This document shows, piece by piece, positions 1 to 7,283 of a stretch of 64,000 nt of DNA. A model generated the notes under the pieces. The model was not told the origin of the DNA and did no database searches. It saw only the letters and a list, made by a program, of their open reading frames with translations. Position numbers and translations under genes: made by a program. The DNA is from JAUMBM01 sp964645715. GTDB lineage: Bacteria > Bacteroidota > Bacteroidia > Chitinophagales > Saprospiraceae. Location of the stretch: the NCBI GenBank assembly GCA_964645715.1, contig CAZYAO010000010.1, positions 27,503 through 91,502 on the forward strand, in the 5' to 3' direction. Within the stretch, counting starts at the first letter, position 1; every line of letters starts with the position of its first letter.

Positions 1-1127
1 CGCACAAACGGGGCGATATACAAAAGGTGCTCAGCCTCCTGGTTGAGCACGGCGCCAAAAGCGATATCCTCGTTGATGCTCACCCGCATATTGGCTCCAA
101 CAAGCTGCCCAACATCGTTGCTAATCTTCGGGAGACCATCCTTCATTATGGCGGAGAAGTGCACTTTGAAAGTTTTGTCAGCGACCTCGTCATTCACCAC
201 GGACGCCTGCGCGGGGTAGTGGTCAATGGACAACAAGAGCGGCTGGCCGAGGCTGTATTGCTGGCAACCGGTCACTCAGCACGCGACATTTACTACCTAC
301 TCCATCAGCATGGCATACGGCTCGAGGCCAAGCCTTATGCCTTGGGTGTGCGCATTGAACATCCGCAGGCACTCATCGATCAGATTCAGTACGGACAGTC
401 CGTGCGCGAGCACGAGCTACCGGCTTCCAGCTACAAGCTTGTCTGTCAGGTAAAGCAGCGTGGCGTCTTCTCCTTCTGCATGTGCCCGGGTGGACTGGTT
501 GTGCCGGCAGCTACTGCTCCGGGAGAGCTGGTGGTCAATGGTATGAGCATGAGCCGGCGCGACTCCCCCTACGCCAACTCGGGCACTGTGGTAGCTGTAG
601 AGCTCGAAGATCTCCGGGCTTTTGCCAGCCATGGTATCTTTGCCGGACTCGCGTTGCAGCAGCAGGTTGAGCAGGCTTTTTTCCGCTACGGCAACGGTGG
701 CCAGCAGGCGCCAGCGGCGCGGCTGACAGATTTTGTCAGCAAAAAAGTTTCTGCCTCGCTGCCTGGCACCTCTTACATTCCTGGCATCTATGCCGCCCCT
801 ATGCACGAACTGCTGCCTGCAGGCATTTTTGACCGCCTCCAGCTGGCCGTACAGGAGTTTGGCCGGAAGATGCGCGGCTACTATACCGATGAGGCTGTCG
901 CCATAGGCACCGAAAGCCGTACCAGTGCACCCCTGCGGATACCCCGTGAGCGCGATAGTTATATGCATCCTGACTTGCCAGGTCTCTTCCCCTGTGGCGA
1001 GGGTGCCGGCTATGCCGGCGGTATTCTTTCTGCTGCTATGGACGGTCAAAATGTCGCTGTTGCCATTGCTGGCTGGCTTGACCATAACCGGGTGCCACAA
1101 CTGCCAGTTACCGACAAGCTGAAATAA
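1..1127 (+). CDS. FAD-dependent dehydrogenase, COG2509 family (5' truncated by window edge)
   Basis: The reading frame is open from base 3 with no stop, so the gene begins outside the window; the GTG at 27 is only an internal codon. The visible part (about 374 residues) reads like the C-terminal two thirds of the COG2509 NAD(P)/FAD-dependent oxidoreductase family, with the segment DAHPHIGSNKLP near the start, a VLLATGHSARD strand of the FAD-binding fold, and the C-terminal flavin-binding signature GEGAGYAGGILSAAMDG. The N-terminal GxGxxG motif lies outside the window. The substrate of the family is unknown. The 3' end, including the stop codon, is copied 64 bp downstream (see repeat at 1102-1192). 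Confidence 0.85.
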   Translation, partial: HKRGDIQKVLSLLVEHGAKSDILVDAHPHIGSNKLPNIVANLRETILHYGGEVHFESFVSDLVIHHGRLRGVVVNGQQERLAEAVLLATGHSARDIYYLLHQHGIRLEAKPYALGVRIEHPQALIDQIQYGQSVREHELPASSYKLVCQVKQRGVFSFCMCPGGLVVPAATAPGELVVNGMSMSRRDSPYANSGTVVAVELEDLRAFASHGIFAGLALQQQVEQAFFRYGNGGQQAPAARLTDFVSKKVSASLPGTSYIPGIYAAPMHELLPAGIFDRLQLAVQEFGRKMRGYYTDEAVAIGTESRTSAPLRIPRERDSYMHPDLPGLFPCGEGAGYAGGILSAAMDGQNVAVAIAGWLDHNRVPQLPVTDKLK

Positions 1128-1192
1128 GAACCATCAGGCGATAGGCATACCCTGGACATTTAAAATGCCCGTCACCGACAAGCTGAAATAAG
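1102..1192. repeat. 27-bp direct repeat duplicating a gene 3' end
   Basis: Bases 1102-1128 and 1166-1192 match at 25 of 27 positions (offset 64). The first copy is the end of the COG2509 coding sequence with its TAA stop; the second lies in the spacer before the rRNA methyltransferase gene. Similar short duplications at gene ends occur at 7187-7281 and 34227-34311. Confidence 0.8.
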
Positions 1193-1215
1193 CGCTCCGG
1201 CTTTGCCGATTGTAC

Positions 1216-1223
1216 TATCTTTG
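1216..1223 (+). promoter_or_regulatory. Bacteroidota -7 promoter box TATCTTTG before the RlmI-like gene
   Basis: The box matches the known Bacteroidota sigma-70 consensus TAnnTTTG. It ends only 6 nt before the ATG at 1230, so a transcript starting 5-8 nt downstream of the box would have almost no leader. Confidence 0.55.
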
Positions 1224-1229
1224 CGCAAC

Positions 1230-2417
1230 ATGAAAACAGTAGTCCTCAAAGCTAAGAAAGAAGAAGCTGTCCTGCGACAGCATCCATGGGTTTTTTCAGG
1301 GGCACTTGCCCATGAAGACAGTCCGCTGACTGACGGTGAGCGCGTAGGTGTCGTCAATGCCCGCGGGCAATTGCTCGCTACCGGCCACTACCAGACGGGC
1401 AGTATCCGCGTGCGTATTTTTCACTTTGGCCCGGAGCCGCCACCGGAAGATATATGGCTTCAAAAACTGGCAGCTGCCCTGCAGCTGCGCCAGACGTTGG
1501 CGCTGGCTGGTGCACCTGATACCAATGCCTGGCGGCTGGTGCATGGCGAAGGTGATGGCTTGCCAGGACTCATCATAGATGTATACCACCATACGGCTGT
1601 CATTCAGTGTCACAGCATTGGTATGCACCTCGAGCGCCATGCGCTCGCTGTGGCCCTCCAGCAGCTTTTTGCCCAAAATGGCACGCCCCTGCAAGCTATT
1701 TACAATAAAAGCCGCGAAACACTGCCTGCCCGCTACGCTGAGCAGACGGCCGATGGTTATCTGTGGGGTGAGGCGCATCCCCTGCCCGTCACCGAAAACG
1801 GCCATTTGTTTGAAGTTGATTGGGAAGGAGGGCAAAAGACAGGATTCTTCCTCGACCAGCGGGAAAACCGGCAGCTGCTCGCTCGCTATGCTGCCGGCAG
1901 GACGGTCCTCAACGCTTTCTGCTATACGGGGGGCTTCAGTGTGTATGCTCTCAAAGCCGGTGCTGCCAGGGTCGACAGTCTCGATGCCTCAGCCAAGGCT
2001 ACCGCGCTGGCAGAAAAAAATGCCGCTCTCAATGGTTTCGGCGCAGAAAGACACAACATTATCACCCAGGATGCGCTCAACTTCCTCCGCCAACAGACCA
2101 ATACCTACGATATTGTTATCGTTGATCCGCCTGCTTTTGCCAAAAGCCTCGATAAGCGACACAATGCCGTGCAGGGGTATAAGCGACTCAATGCCAGTGC
2201 TATGCAGCGCGTAAAGCCCGGTGGACTGCTGTTTACGTTTAGCTGCTCTCAGGTGGTCGACAAAGCCCTTTTTTACAATACGCTGGTCGCCGCTGGCCTT
2301 GAAAGTGGCCGAAACGCCCGGGTGCTGCACCATCTCAGCCAAGGCCCCGACCATCCCGTCAGCCTTTTCCAACCCGAAGGGGACTACCTGAAGGGACTCG
2401 TGCTGCAGATCGTATAA
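1230..2417 (+). CDS. class I SAM-dependent rRNA cytosine methyltransferase, RlmI/COG1092 family
   Basis: This 395-residue protein has the layout of RlmI (23S rRNA m5C1962 methyltransferase): an N-terminal PUA-like RNA-binding domain (about residues 1-75, with the HPWVFSGAL motif) and a Rossmann methyltransferase domain. The SAM-binding motif NAFCYTGGFSVYAL is followed by VDPPAFAKS (motif IV) and the FTFSCSQ strand near the end. The frame is open back to a TTG at 1203, but ATG 1230 is preferred: it gives the usual MKTVVLKAKKEE start and follows a promoter box. Length is normal for the family. Whether the target is exactly C1962 is inferred from the family. It is probably transcribed alone; the next gene starts 45 bp later with the same orientation. 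Confidence 0.88.
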   Translation: MKTVVLKAKKEEAVLRQHPWVFSGALAHEDSPLTDGERVGVVNARGQLLATGHYQTGSIRVRIFHFGPEPPPEDIWLQKLAAALQLRQTLALAGAPDTNAWRLVHGEGDGLPGLIIDVYHHTAVIQCHSIGMHLERHALAVALQQLFAQNGTPLQAIYNKSRETLPARYAEQTADGYLWGEAHPLPVTENGHLFEVDWEGGQKTGFFLDQRENRQLLARYAAGRTVLNAFCYTGGFSVYALKAGAARVDSLDASAKATALAEKNAALNGFGAERHNIITQDALNFLRQQTNTYDIVIVDPPAFAKSLDKRHNAVQGYKRLNASAMQRVKPGGLLFTFSCSQVVDKALFYNTLVAAGLESGRNARVLHHLSQGPDHPVSLFQPEGDYLKGLVLQIV

Positions 2418-2462
2418 AACTTCTGTTGACAACTGGATATATAATACAAACCAATATACAGT

Positions 2463-3590
2463 ATGGCTACTGCACTCACGATTCTTCTCGCCATTGGCTT
2501 CCCCTGGCTCGCCTACCGACTGCATGCTGTGCCGGGTTTTCCACACGGACTAAGCCCGGCTGTGTTGTGCTATGCCGTGGGTATCCTCATAGGCAATCTG
2601 GTACCTCAATGGGTTGATGGGCAGTGGGCGCGGCAGTTATCGGAAGCCGGTATGCTGGTTGGGCTGCCATTGCTGTTATTTGGCTCCCGTATCAAAGAAA
2701 GCTGGCGACTAATGTTTGGCGTGAGTCTGCGAGCCTTTCTCCTCTGTTGTGTCGGGTCTGTCCTGGGTGTATCCGTAACAGCCTTTTTTTTCCGGTACAT
2801 ACAGCCCGACGGCTGGCTGCCAGCGAGCATGCTCGCCGGGCTGCTCACCGGAGGGTCTCCCAACCTGCAGGCCATCGGCATCGCCCTGCAGGCGCCCGGC
2901 GAATACGTCGTACTAATTCAGGGCACAGAAATCATTGGCGGCGGCATCTACCTACTGCTGCTCATGACGGTCGTCCACCCGTTCTTGGGCTGGTTTCTCC
3001 CGCGATTTACTCATAGCGGTGATACCAGCCCCGCACTGGAGCTGCACCACGTTCCCGCTGGCCTGCGGCCACTGGCCGCCAGTCTGGTCCTTAGCCTGCT
3101 CACCGCTGGCGCAGCCGCGGGGCTTACCTATCTCCTTACAGGCTCACTCAAAGACAGTACCCTCATCATTGCACTACTCACGAGTATCAGCATACTGCTG
3201 TCGCTCACCCCAACGGTCAACAGCTGGCAACACAGCTTCCGGCAAGGGGAGTATTTTGTGCTTATTTTTTGTATCGCGCTGGGTATGCAGGCAGACTTCA
3301 GTCAGCTCCTCACCGAAGGGCTGCCCCTGGCGGCCTTTACCTTGGTCGGCCTGGTGCTGGCCATCTTTTTTCACTTCCTGTTGGGCTGGCTGTTCCGCGT
3401 CGACCGCGATAATATGATGATTGCCACCACAGCTACCATCTACGGCCCGCCTTTCATCCCACAAATCATCGCCGCCATCGGCAACCGCTCGCTGCTGGCA
3501 CCCGGCATCGCCATGGGGCTGCTGGGACTCGTACTCGGCAATTATATCGGCTTCGCCGTAGCCTATTCGCTCCGTTCTTTGTTATTTTAA
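2463..3590 (+). CDS. DUF819 family integral membrane protein (YjcL-like)
   Basis: A 375-residue, strongly hydrophobic protein with roughly ten or more membrane segments. It carries the glycine/asparagine-rich segment LTGGSPNLQAIGIAL and a second TEIIGGGIY motif, both typical of the DUF819 family. The C-terminal helices (GPPFIPQIIAAIGNR, then GLLGLVLGNYIG) also fit. DUF819 proteins resemble secondary transporters, but no substrate is established. It lies 45 bp after the methyltransferase and could share its transcript. Start ATG 2463 places the first helix at the N-terminus. I can support the family and membrane location only. Confidence 0.82.
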   Translation: MATALTILLAIGFPWLAYRLHAVPGFPHGLSPAVLCYAVGILIGNLVPQWVDGQWARQLSEAGMLVGLPLLLFGSRIKESWRLMFGVSLRAFLLCCVGSVLGVSVTAFFFRYIQPDGWLPASMLAGLLTGGSPNLQAIGIALQAPGEYVVLIQGTEIIGGGIYLLLLMTVVHPFLGWFLPRFTHSGDTSPALELHHVPAGLRPLAASLVLSLLTAGAAAGLTYLLTGSLKDSTLIIALLTSISILLSLTPTVNSWQHSFRQGEYFVLIFCIALGMQADFSQLLTEGLPLAAFTLVGLVLAIFFHFLLGWLFRVDRDNMMIATTATIYGPPFIPQIIAAIGNRSLLAPGIAMGLLGLVLGNYIGFAVAYSLRSLLF

Positions 3591-3665
3591 AAAAACCATC
3601 AGGCCATAGCCGGCTGCCGGCGGCCAGGCGGTGTTTTTTTACTGTAAAAAAGCTGCCTGAGCGGC

Positions 3666-3687
3666 TTGGCAACAGCCCTTTTGCCAA
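3666..3687. promoter_or_regulatory. inverted repeat TTGGCAA-N8-TTGCCAA at the ABC operon promoter
   Basis: A perfect 7-bp inverted repeat with an 8-bp spacer ends 8 bp before the promoter-like TATATTAG box and overlaps its -33 region. Its position suits a repressor operator. No cognate regulator is visible, so this is a candidate site only. Confidence 0.4.
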
Positions 3688-3695
3688 AAAGCCGG

Positions 3696-3703
3696 TATAT
3701 TAG
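3696..3703 (+). promoter_or_regulatory. promoter-like box TATATTAG before the ABC operon
   Basis: One mismatch from TAnnTTTG, 26 bp before the ATG at 3730. It would drive the ATPase, permease and moaE genes. Confidence 0.4.
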
Positions 3704-3729
3704 CTTACAGAAAATAATCTGCAACGATT

Positions 3730-4377
3730 ATGCTTACTACCAAAGATGTAACCTACGCCTACCAACCGCAGCAGCCACTGCATTTTCCCGACCTCCATTG
3801 TGAGACAGGGGCACACTGGCTGCTGTTGGGACAGAGTGGCAGCGGCAAAACTACCCTGCTACACCTGCTGGGGGGCTTGCTCAAACCCCGTAGCGGCAGC
3901 ATACGGCTGGGAGATACTGAACTCAGCAAGTTGAGTGCTGCTGCCTTGGATCAATTCAGGGGCCAACACATTGGAATTGTATTCCAACGCCCTCATTTTG
4001 TCCCCTCCTTATCCGTCGAAGAAAATTTGTGGCTGGCACAACATCTTGCAAGCCTGCCTGTCGACAAAAACAGGGCTGAAAACCTGCTCGAGCGGCTCGG
4101 CATTGCTCAAAAACGCCGCAGTGCTATGCAACAGCTGAGCGTAGGCGAACAACAACGGGTCGCCATCGCAAGGGCACTTATCAATCGCCCAAGTCTCATC
4201 CTGGCCGACGAACCCAGCTCGGCCCTCGACGACGATAACAGCCAGCGCGTGGTAGCATTACTCGAAGAGCAGGCAAAAGAAGTCAATGCAACCCTGCTGA
4301 TCGTCACTCACGACAATCGCCTCAAAGGCCACTTTGCCAATAGTATCGTTCTGGCCCATCAAATCGCTCAAGTATGA
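3730..4377 (+). CDS. ABC transporter ATP-binding protein (MacB/LolD-like)
   Basis: A 215-residue nucleotide-binding subunit with all catalytic motifs: Walker A GQSGSGKTT (residues 34-42), Q-loop Gln86, signature LSVGEQQ (136-142), Walker B LILADEP with D160/E161, and a TH dipeptide for the H-loop near residue 195. The signature glycine is offset (LSVGEQQ instead of LSGGQ), common in the MacB/LolD class. It overlaps the permease gene by ATGA at 4374-4377, implying translational coupling and a two-subunit exporter or mechanotransmission complex of the FtsX/MacB type. The transported substrate is not known; the His-rich partner suggests divalent metal involvement, as inference. Confidence 0.9.
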   Translation: MLTTKDVTYAYQPQQPLHFPDLHCETGAHWLLLGQSGSGKTTLLHLLGGLLKPRSGSIRLGDTELSKLSAAALDQFRGQHIGIVFQRPHFVPSLSVEENLWLAQHLASLPVDKNRAENLLERLGIAQKRRSAMQQLSVGEQQRVAIARALINRPSLILADEPSSALDDDNSQRVVALLEEQAKEVNATLLIVTHDNRLKGHFANSIVLAHQIAQV

Positions 4378-5989
4378 ACCTCCTACGCCTCAGCTGGAAA
4401 AATCTTACGCACCAGCCTTGGTCCACTGGCCTGAGCCTGGTACTGGCAGCGCTGGGTGCCGGCCTCATCAGCTTGCTACTCCAACTCAATCACCAACTCG
4501 ATCAACAGTTTCAGCGAAACCTCGCCGGTATCGACCTGGTCGTCGGTGCCAAAGGCAGCCCGCTGCAGCTTATCCTGAGTGGTATGTATCATATCGATGC
4601 ACCCACCGGCAATATACCCATAGCCGAATCAAAGGCTTTCCTCAACCCGCGACATCCGCTCATCAAAAAGGCTGTGCCTTTGTCTTTGGGCGATAGCCAC
4701 CGCGGTCACCGCATCGTGGGTACTACCTACGATTTTCTGGATCTCTATCAGGCCGAAATTGCAGAGGGAAAGCGCTGGGAAGCTCCGCTTGAGGTAGTCG
4801 CAGGTGCTTCTGTTGCTCAAAAACTGGGCCTCCGTATCGGAGACACTTTCAAAAGCTCACACGGGCTCATTGAAGATGAGGATCTTATACACGCTGATGC
4901 CGATGCCTTTCGCGTAGTGGGTATCCTCAAACCTACGGGCTCCGTTGCCGACCAACTGTTGCTCACCAGCAATGAGAGTCTCTGGGTCGTCCACGAACAT
5001 CATGCCGGTCATAGTGAACCCACCGCTGTAGCTGCCGAACAACAGGCGGCAGCTAGTCCCGGTGAAATACCAGCGGCAGTTTCACAGGATACTGGAGATC
5101 ACGCTCAGGAAGANNNNNNNNNNNNNNNNNNNNNNNNNNNNNNNNNNNNNNNNNNNNNNNNNNNNNNNNNNNNNNNNNNNNNNNNNNNNNNNNNNNNNNN
5201 NNNNNNNNNNNNNATGCGCACGCACAGGAAGACGGGCACAACCACGCAGACGGACATGCACATGCACAAGAAGACGGGCATGACCACGCAGACGGACATG
5301 CACATGCACAGGAAGACGGGCACAACCACGCAGACGGACATGCACATGCACAGGAAGACGGGCATGACCACGCGCATGAACAATCCGGCCAACAGGCTTA
5401 CGCACAGTTGTACCCACCCGGTAAGCCCCTGATGGAATATACCGATAAAGCTATAACCCTCATTCTGGTACAGTTTAAAGGCCGCAACGCGCAAACACTT
5501 AATTTTCCGCGCAATATTAACGAAAATACCAACCTGCAGGCGGCCGTACCCGCCATCGAAATCAGCCGCCTCTATGCTACTATGGGTGCCGGCGAACAGA
5601 CACTGCGCTGGCTCGCAGCTGTCATCATCATCGTCAGTATTCTGAGCATTTTTATCAGCCTGTATGCCAACCTCGACAACCGACGCTATGAACTGGCACT
5701 GATGCGCGTCATGGGCGCCTCCCGCAACCGGCTATTCAGCCTGCTGCTGCTCGAAGGCAGCCTGCTGGCATTTATTGGCAGCCTGCTTGGGCTGCTGCTC
5801 AGCCATGGCGGACTGTCGATTGTTGCTGATTATTTTTCGGATGCCTACCGCTACGATTTTCAGGCATGGACACTGCTGCCTGCCGAACTGAAGTTGCTGG
5901 CGGGAGCACTGTTGCTGGGTGTACTGGCTTCGCTTATACCGGCACTAAGAGCCAGTAAAACGGATATTCATAAGACGCTGGCAGAATGA
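4374..5989 (+). CDS. ABC transporter permease, FtsX/MacB type, with His-rich repeat loop (contains sequence gap)
   Basis: The left part (246 residues) has one membrane helix at residues 17-38 and the start of a MacB-type periplasmic domain. The right part, in another frame from 5216 on, holds a His-rich repeat and three C-terminal helices typical of FtsX domains. In between are 100 N at 5114-5213. The frames join if the true gap is 3k+2 bases, so the gene is probably intact. The loop is made of 14-residue units of the form GHxHADGHAHAQED (x is N or D) encoded by 42-bp repeats; left of the gap the run has just begun (DHAQE). Such loops often bind Zn, Ni or Cu, but that is inference. The stop overlaps moaE by ATGA. 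Confidence 0.8.
5114..5213. other. assembly gap (100 N) inside a tandem repeat
   Basis: Unlike the other three gaps, the two flanks do not share a 55-bp overlap. The gap sits at the edge of the 42-bp repeat array, so the assembler most likely failed to resolve the copy number. The reading frame requires a true length of 3k+2 bases. Confidence 0.85.
5214..5383 (+). repeat. 42-bp tandem repeat encoding His-rich 14-residue units
   Basis: At least four copies are visible right of the gap, with period 42 bp. Successive units alternate between codons for Asn and Asp in GHNHADG / GHDHADG, suggesting an 84-bp higher-order unit. The last unit is degenerate (GHDHAHEQ). The period is a multiple of three, so copy-number changes would keep the frame. 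Confidence 0.85.
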
Positions 5990-6414
5990 GTTCCGATAAT
6001 ATTGATATCCGCCTGCTCGATACCCCCCTCGCTGTCGAGGATTGCAACCGATGGGTTGCTGCCGATGGCGCGGGGGGACTCGTCACTTTTATAGGAAGTG
6101 TGCGGAACCAAACCAACGGGCGCCGGGTAGTCCGGCTGGAGTTTGAAGCCTATGCGCCCATGGCTGTTCGCGAAATGCAGAAGATCGCCGATCAGGCCTT
6201 CGGTCGCTGGCCGCTGTTGCGTATCGCAATTCATCATCGAACTGGTGTGCTGGCGATAGGTGACATCGCCGTAGTCATCGCTGTCAGCGCTGCCCATCGG
6301 GGACCTGCATTCGAGGCCTGCCAGTACGCCATCGATACGCTCAAACAGACAGTACCGATATGGAAAAAGGAAATATTTGAAGACGGGGAGGTGTGGGTGT
6401 CGGCACATCCCTAG
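5986..6414 (+). CDS. moaE: molybdopterin synthase catalytic subunit MoaE
   Basis: A 142-residue protein of normal MoaE length. It has the diagnostic segments GLVTFIGSVRNQTNGR, the LEFEAYAPMA strand, the HRTGVLAIGD motif, the AAHRGPAFEAC helix and the C-terminal TVPIWKKEIFEDGEVWV with the catalytic lysines. MoaE, with the sulfur carrier MoaD, turns cyclic pyranopterin monophosphate into molybdopterin in the cytosol. The start codon overlaps the permease stop (ATGA at 5986-5989), so it is the last gene of the ABC operon. No moaD or other cofactor gene is near, which makes the operon context unusual. Confidence 0.93.
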   Translation: MSSDNIDIRLLDTPLAVEDCNRWVAADGAGGLVTFIGSVRNQTNGRRVVRLEFEAYAPMAVREMQKIADQAFGRWPLLRIAIHHRTGVLAIGDIAVVIAVSAAHRGPAFEACQYAIDTLKQTVPIWKKEIFEDGEVWVSAHP

Positions 6415-6420
6415 AAGTAC

Positions 6421-6453
6421 GTGTATTGCGCTGCCAGGGGCAACGCAATACAC
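6421..6453. terminator. hairpin between convergent moaE and DUF937 genes
   Basis: Perfect 10-bp inverted repeat GTGTATTGCG / CGCAATACAC with a 13-nt loop. It lies between two convergent genes where a bidirectional terminator is expected, but no clear T-tract follows on either strand. Confidence 0.45.
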
Positions 6454-6474
6454 CTAAAGCTCTTGTAATACGAC

Positions 6475-7092
6475 TTACTTGCCTTTATTAAAAAACCCTC
6501 CTAAAATCTTCATCCCCATGCCTGCAACGTCATCGACGATGCTACCATCGCCATCCTGATCCAGCAAACGAGTGACGGTTGCCATCATCGGATTCTGCGC
6601 CTGCTGTTGCTGCGCCGTCTGTCCCAACATGCTCACGAGACTGCCTATGTCAAGCCCGCCTTGGTTTTTTGCTTTCCCGAGAGCCCCCATGACCAGCGGA
6701 GCCAGCATAGTCATCAGCTGACTTACTTGCTCCCCCTGCAGGCCACTCGCTTTACTCACCATCTCAACCGCACCGCCCTGACGATTGCCAAGCACATGAC
6801 CGACGATACCCGCTCCATTGGCAGCCCGCTGACCTGCGCCGGCAGCCTGACCTGACAATAGACCCGTTATGTCATCCAGTATACTTCCATCGTGATCTCT
6901 GTCAAGTGCTTTCATGAGTGCACCTGCTCCCTCTGGACTGCCAGCATTCTTGGCCAATGCACTAACGAGCGTTGTCACGACACCACTCGCCGCCGTACTC
7001 GTTTGTTCTGGATTAGCTCCCAGCTGCTTGCTGAGCTGACCGATAGTTTGCTCATTGAGCAAGGATTGTAATACATTGGAAATATCCGCCAT
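6475..7092 (-). CDS. DUF937 domain protein with two Asp-rich DxDxDGS loops
   Basis: A 205-residue protein rich in Ala, Gly, Leu and Gln, matching the DUF937 family (internal repeats of about 60 residues; motifs LNEQTIGQLSKQLG and ASGLQGEQVSQLMTMLAPLVMGAL). Two near-identical acidic loops, DRDHDGSILDD (64-74) and DQDGDGSIVDD (178-188), look like calcium-binding EF-hand or dockerin loops but lack the glutamate at position 12. No signal peptide or membrane segment is seen, so it is probably cytosolic. The family has no agreed function. The gene is probably monocistronic. Confidence 0.8.
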   Translation of the reverse strand: MADISNVLQSLLNEQTIGQLSKQLGANPEQTSTAASGVVTTLVSALAKNAGSPEGAGALMKALDRDHDGSILDDITGLLSGQAAGAGQRAANGAGIVGHVLGNRQGGAVEMVSKASGLQGEQVSQLMTMLAPLVMGALGKAKNQGGLDIGSLVSMLGQTAQQQQAQNPMMATVTRLLDQDGDGSIVDDVAGMGMKILGGFFNKGK

Positions 7093-7186
7093 GATGCTAT
7101 AAATTTGTAAATGATCGAACGCATTATCCAGCCATCAGCTGAAAGCCGGTCGTATTCCCCGAATATAACCGCTGCTTATTTTTGTT

Positions 7187-7281
7187 GGGGCAGATCCGCA
7201 TAGCTGCGTCTGTAACATCTCACTGAGCCAAACGGCAAGTATCGCCTAGCCGGGGCAGACCCGCATGGCTGCGTCTGTAAC
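7187..7281. repeat. 30-bp direct repeat downstream of the transglycosylase gene
   Basis: Bases 7187-7216 and 7252-7281 match at 28 of 30 positions (offset 65). The second copy abuts the stop codon of the transglycosylase gene on the minus strand. There are only two copies and no third unit, so it is not a CRISPR array. Confidence 0.8.
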
Positions 7282-7283
7282 CC

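Noticed and set aside
417..1100. 227-codon minus-strand ORF inside the COG2509 gene
   Set aside because: Shadow ORF in GC-rich coding sequence; the plus-strand product matches a known family.
5214..5383. 42-bp repeats as a possible CRISPR array
   Set aside because: Repeats are head-to-tail without unique spacers and encode a regular peptide in frame with the permease.
5053..5494. Several long ORFs in all frames across the His-rich repeat
   Set aside because: Tandem repeats with a period divisible by three leave every frame open; only the frame continuing the permease makes sense.
7187..7281. Two-copy 30-bp repeat as a mini CRISPR or attachment site
   Set aside because: Only two copies, no further units, no integrase or cas gene nearby.
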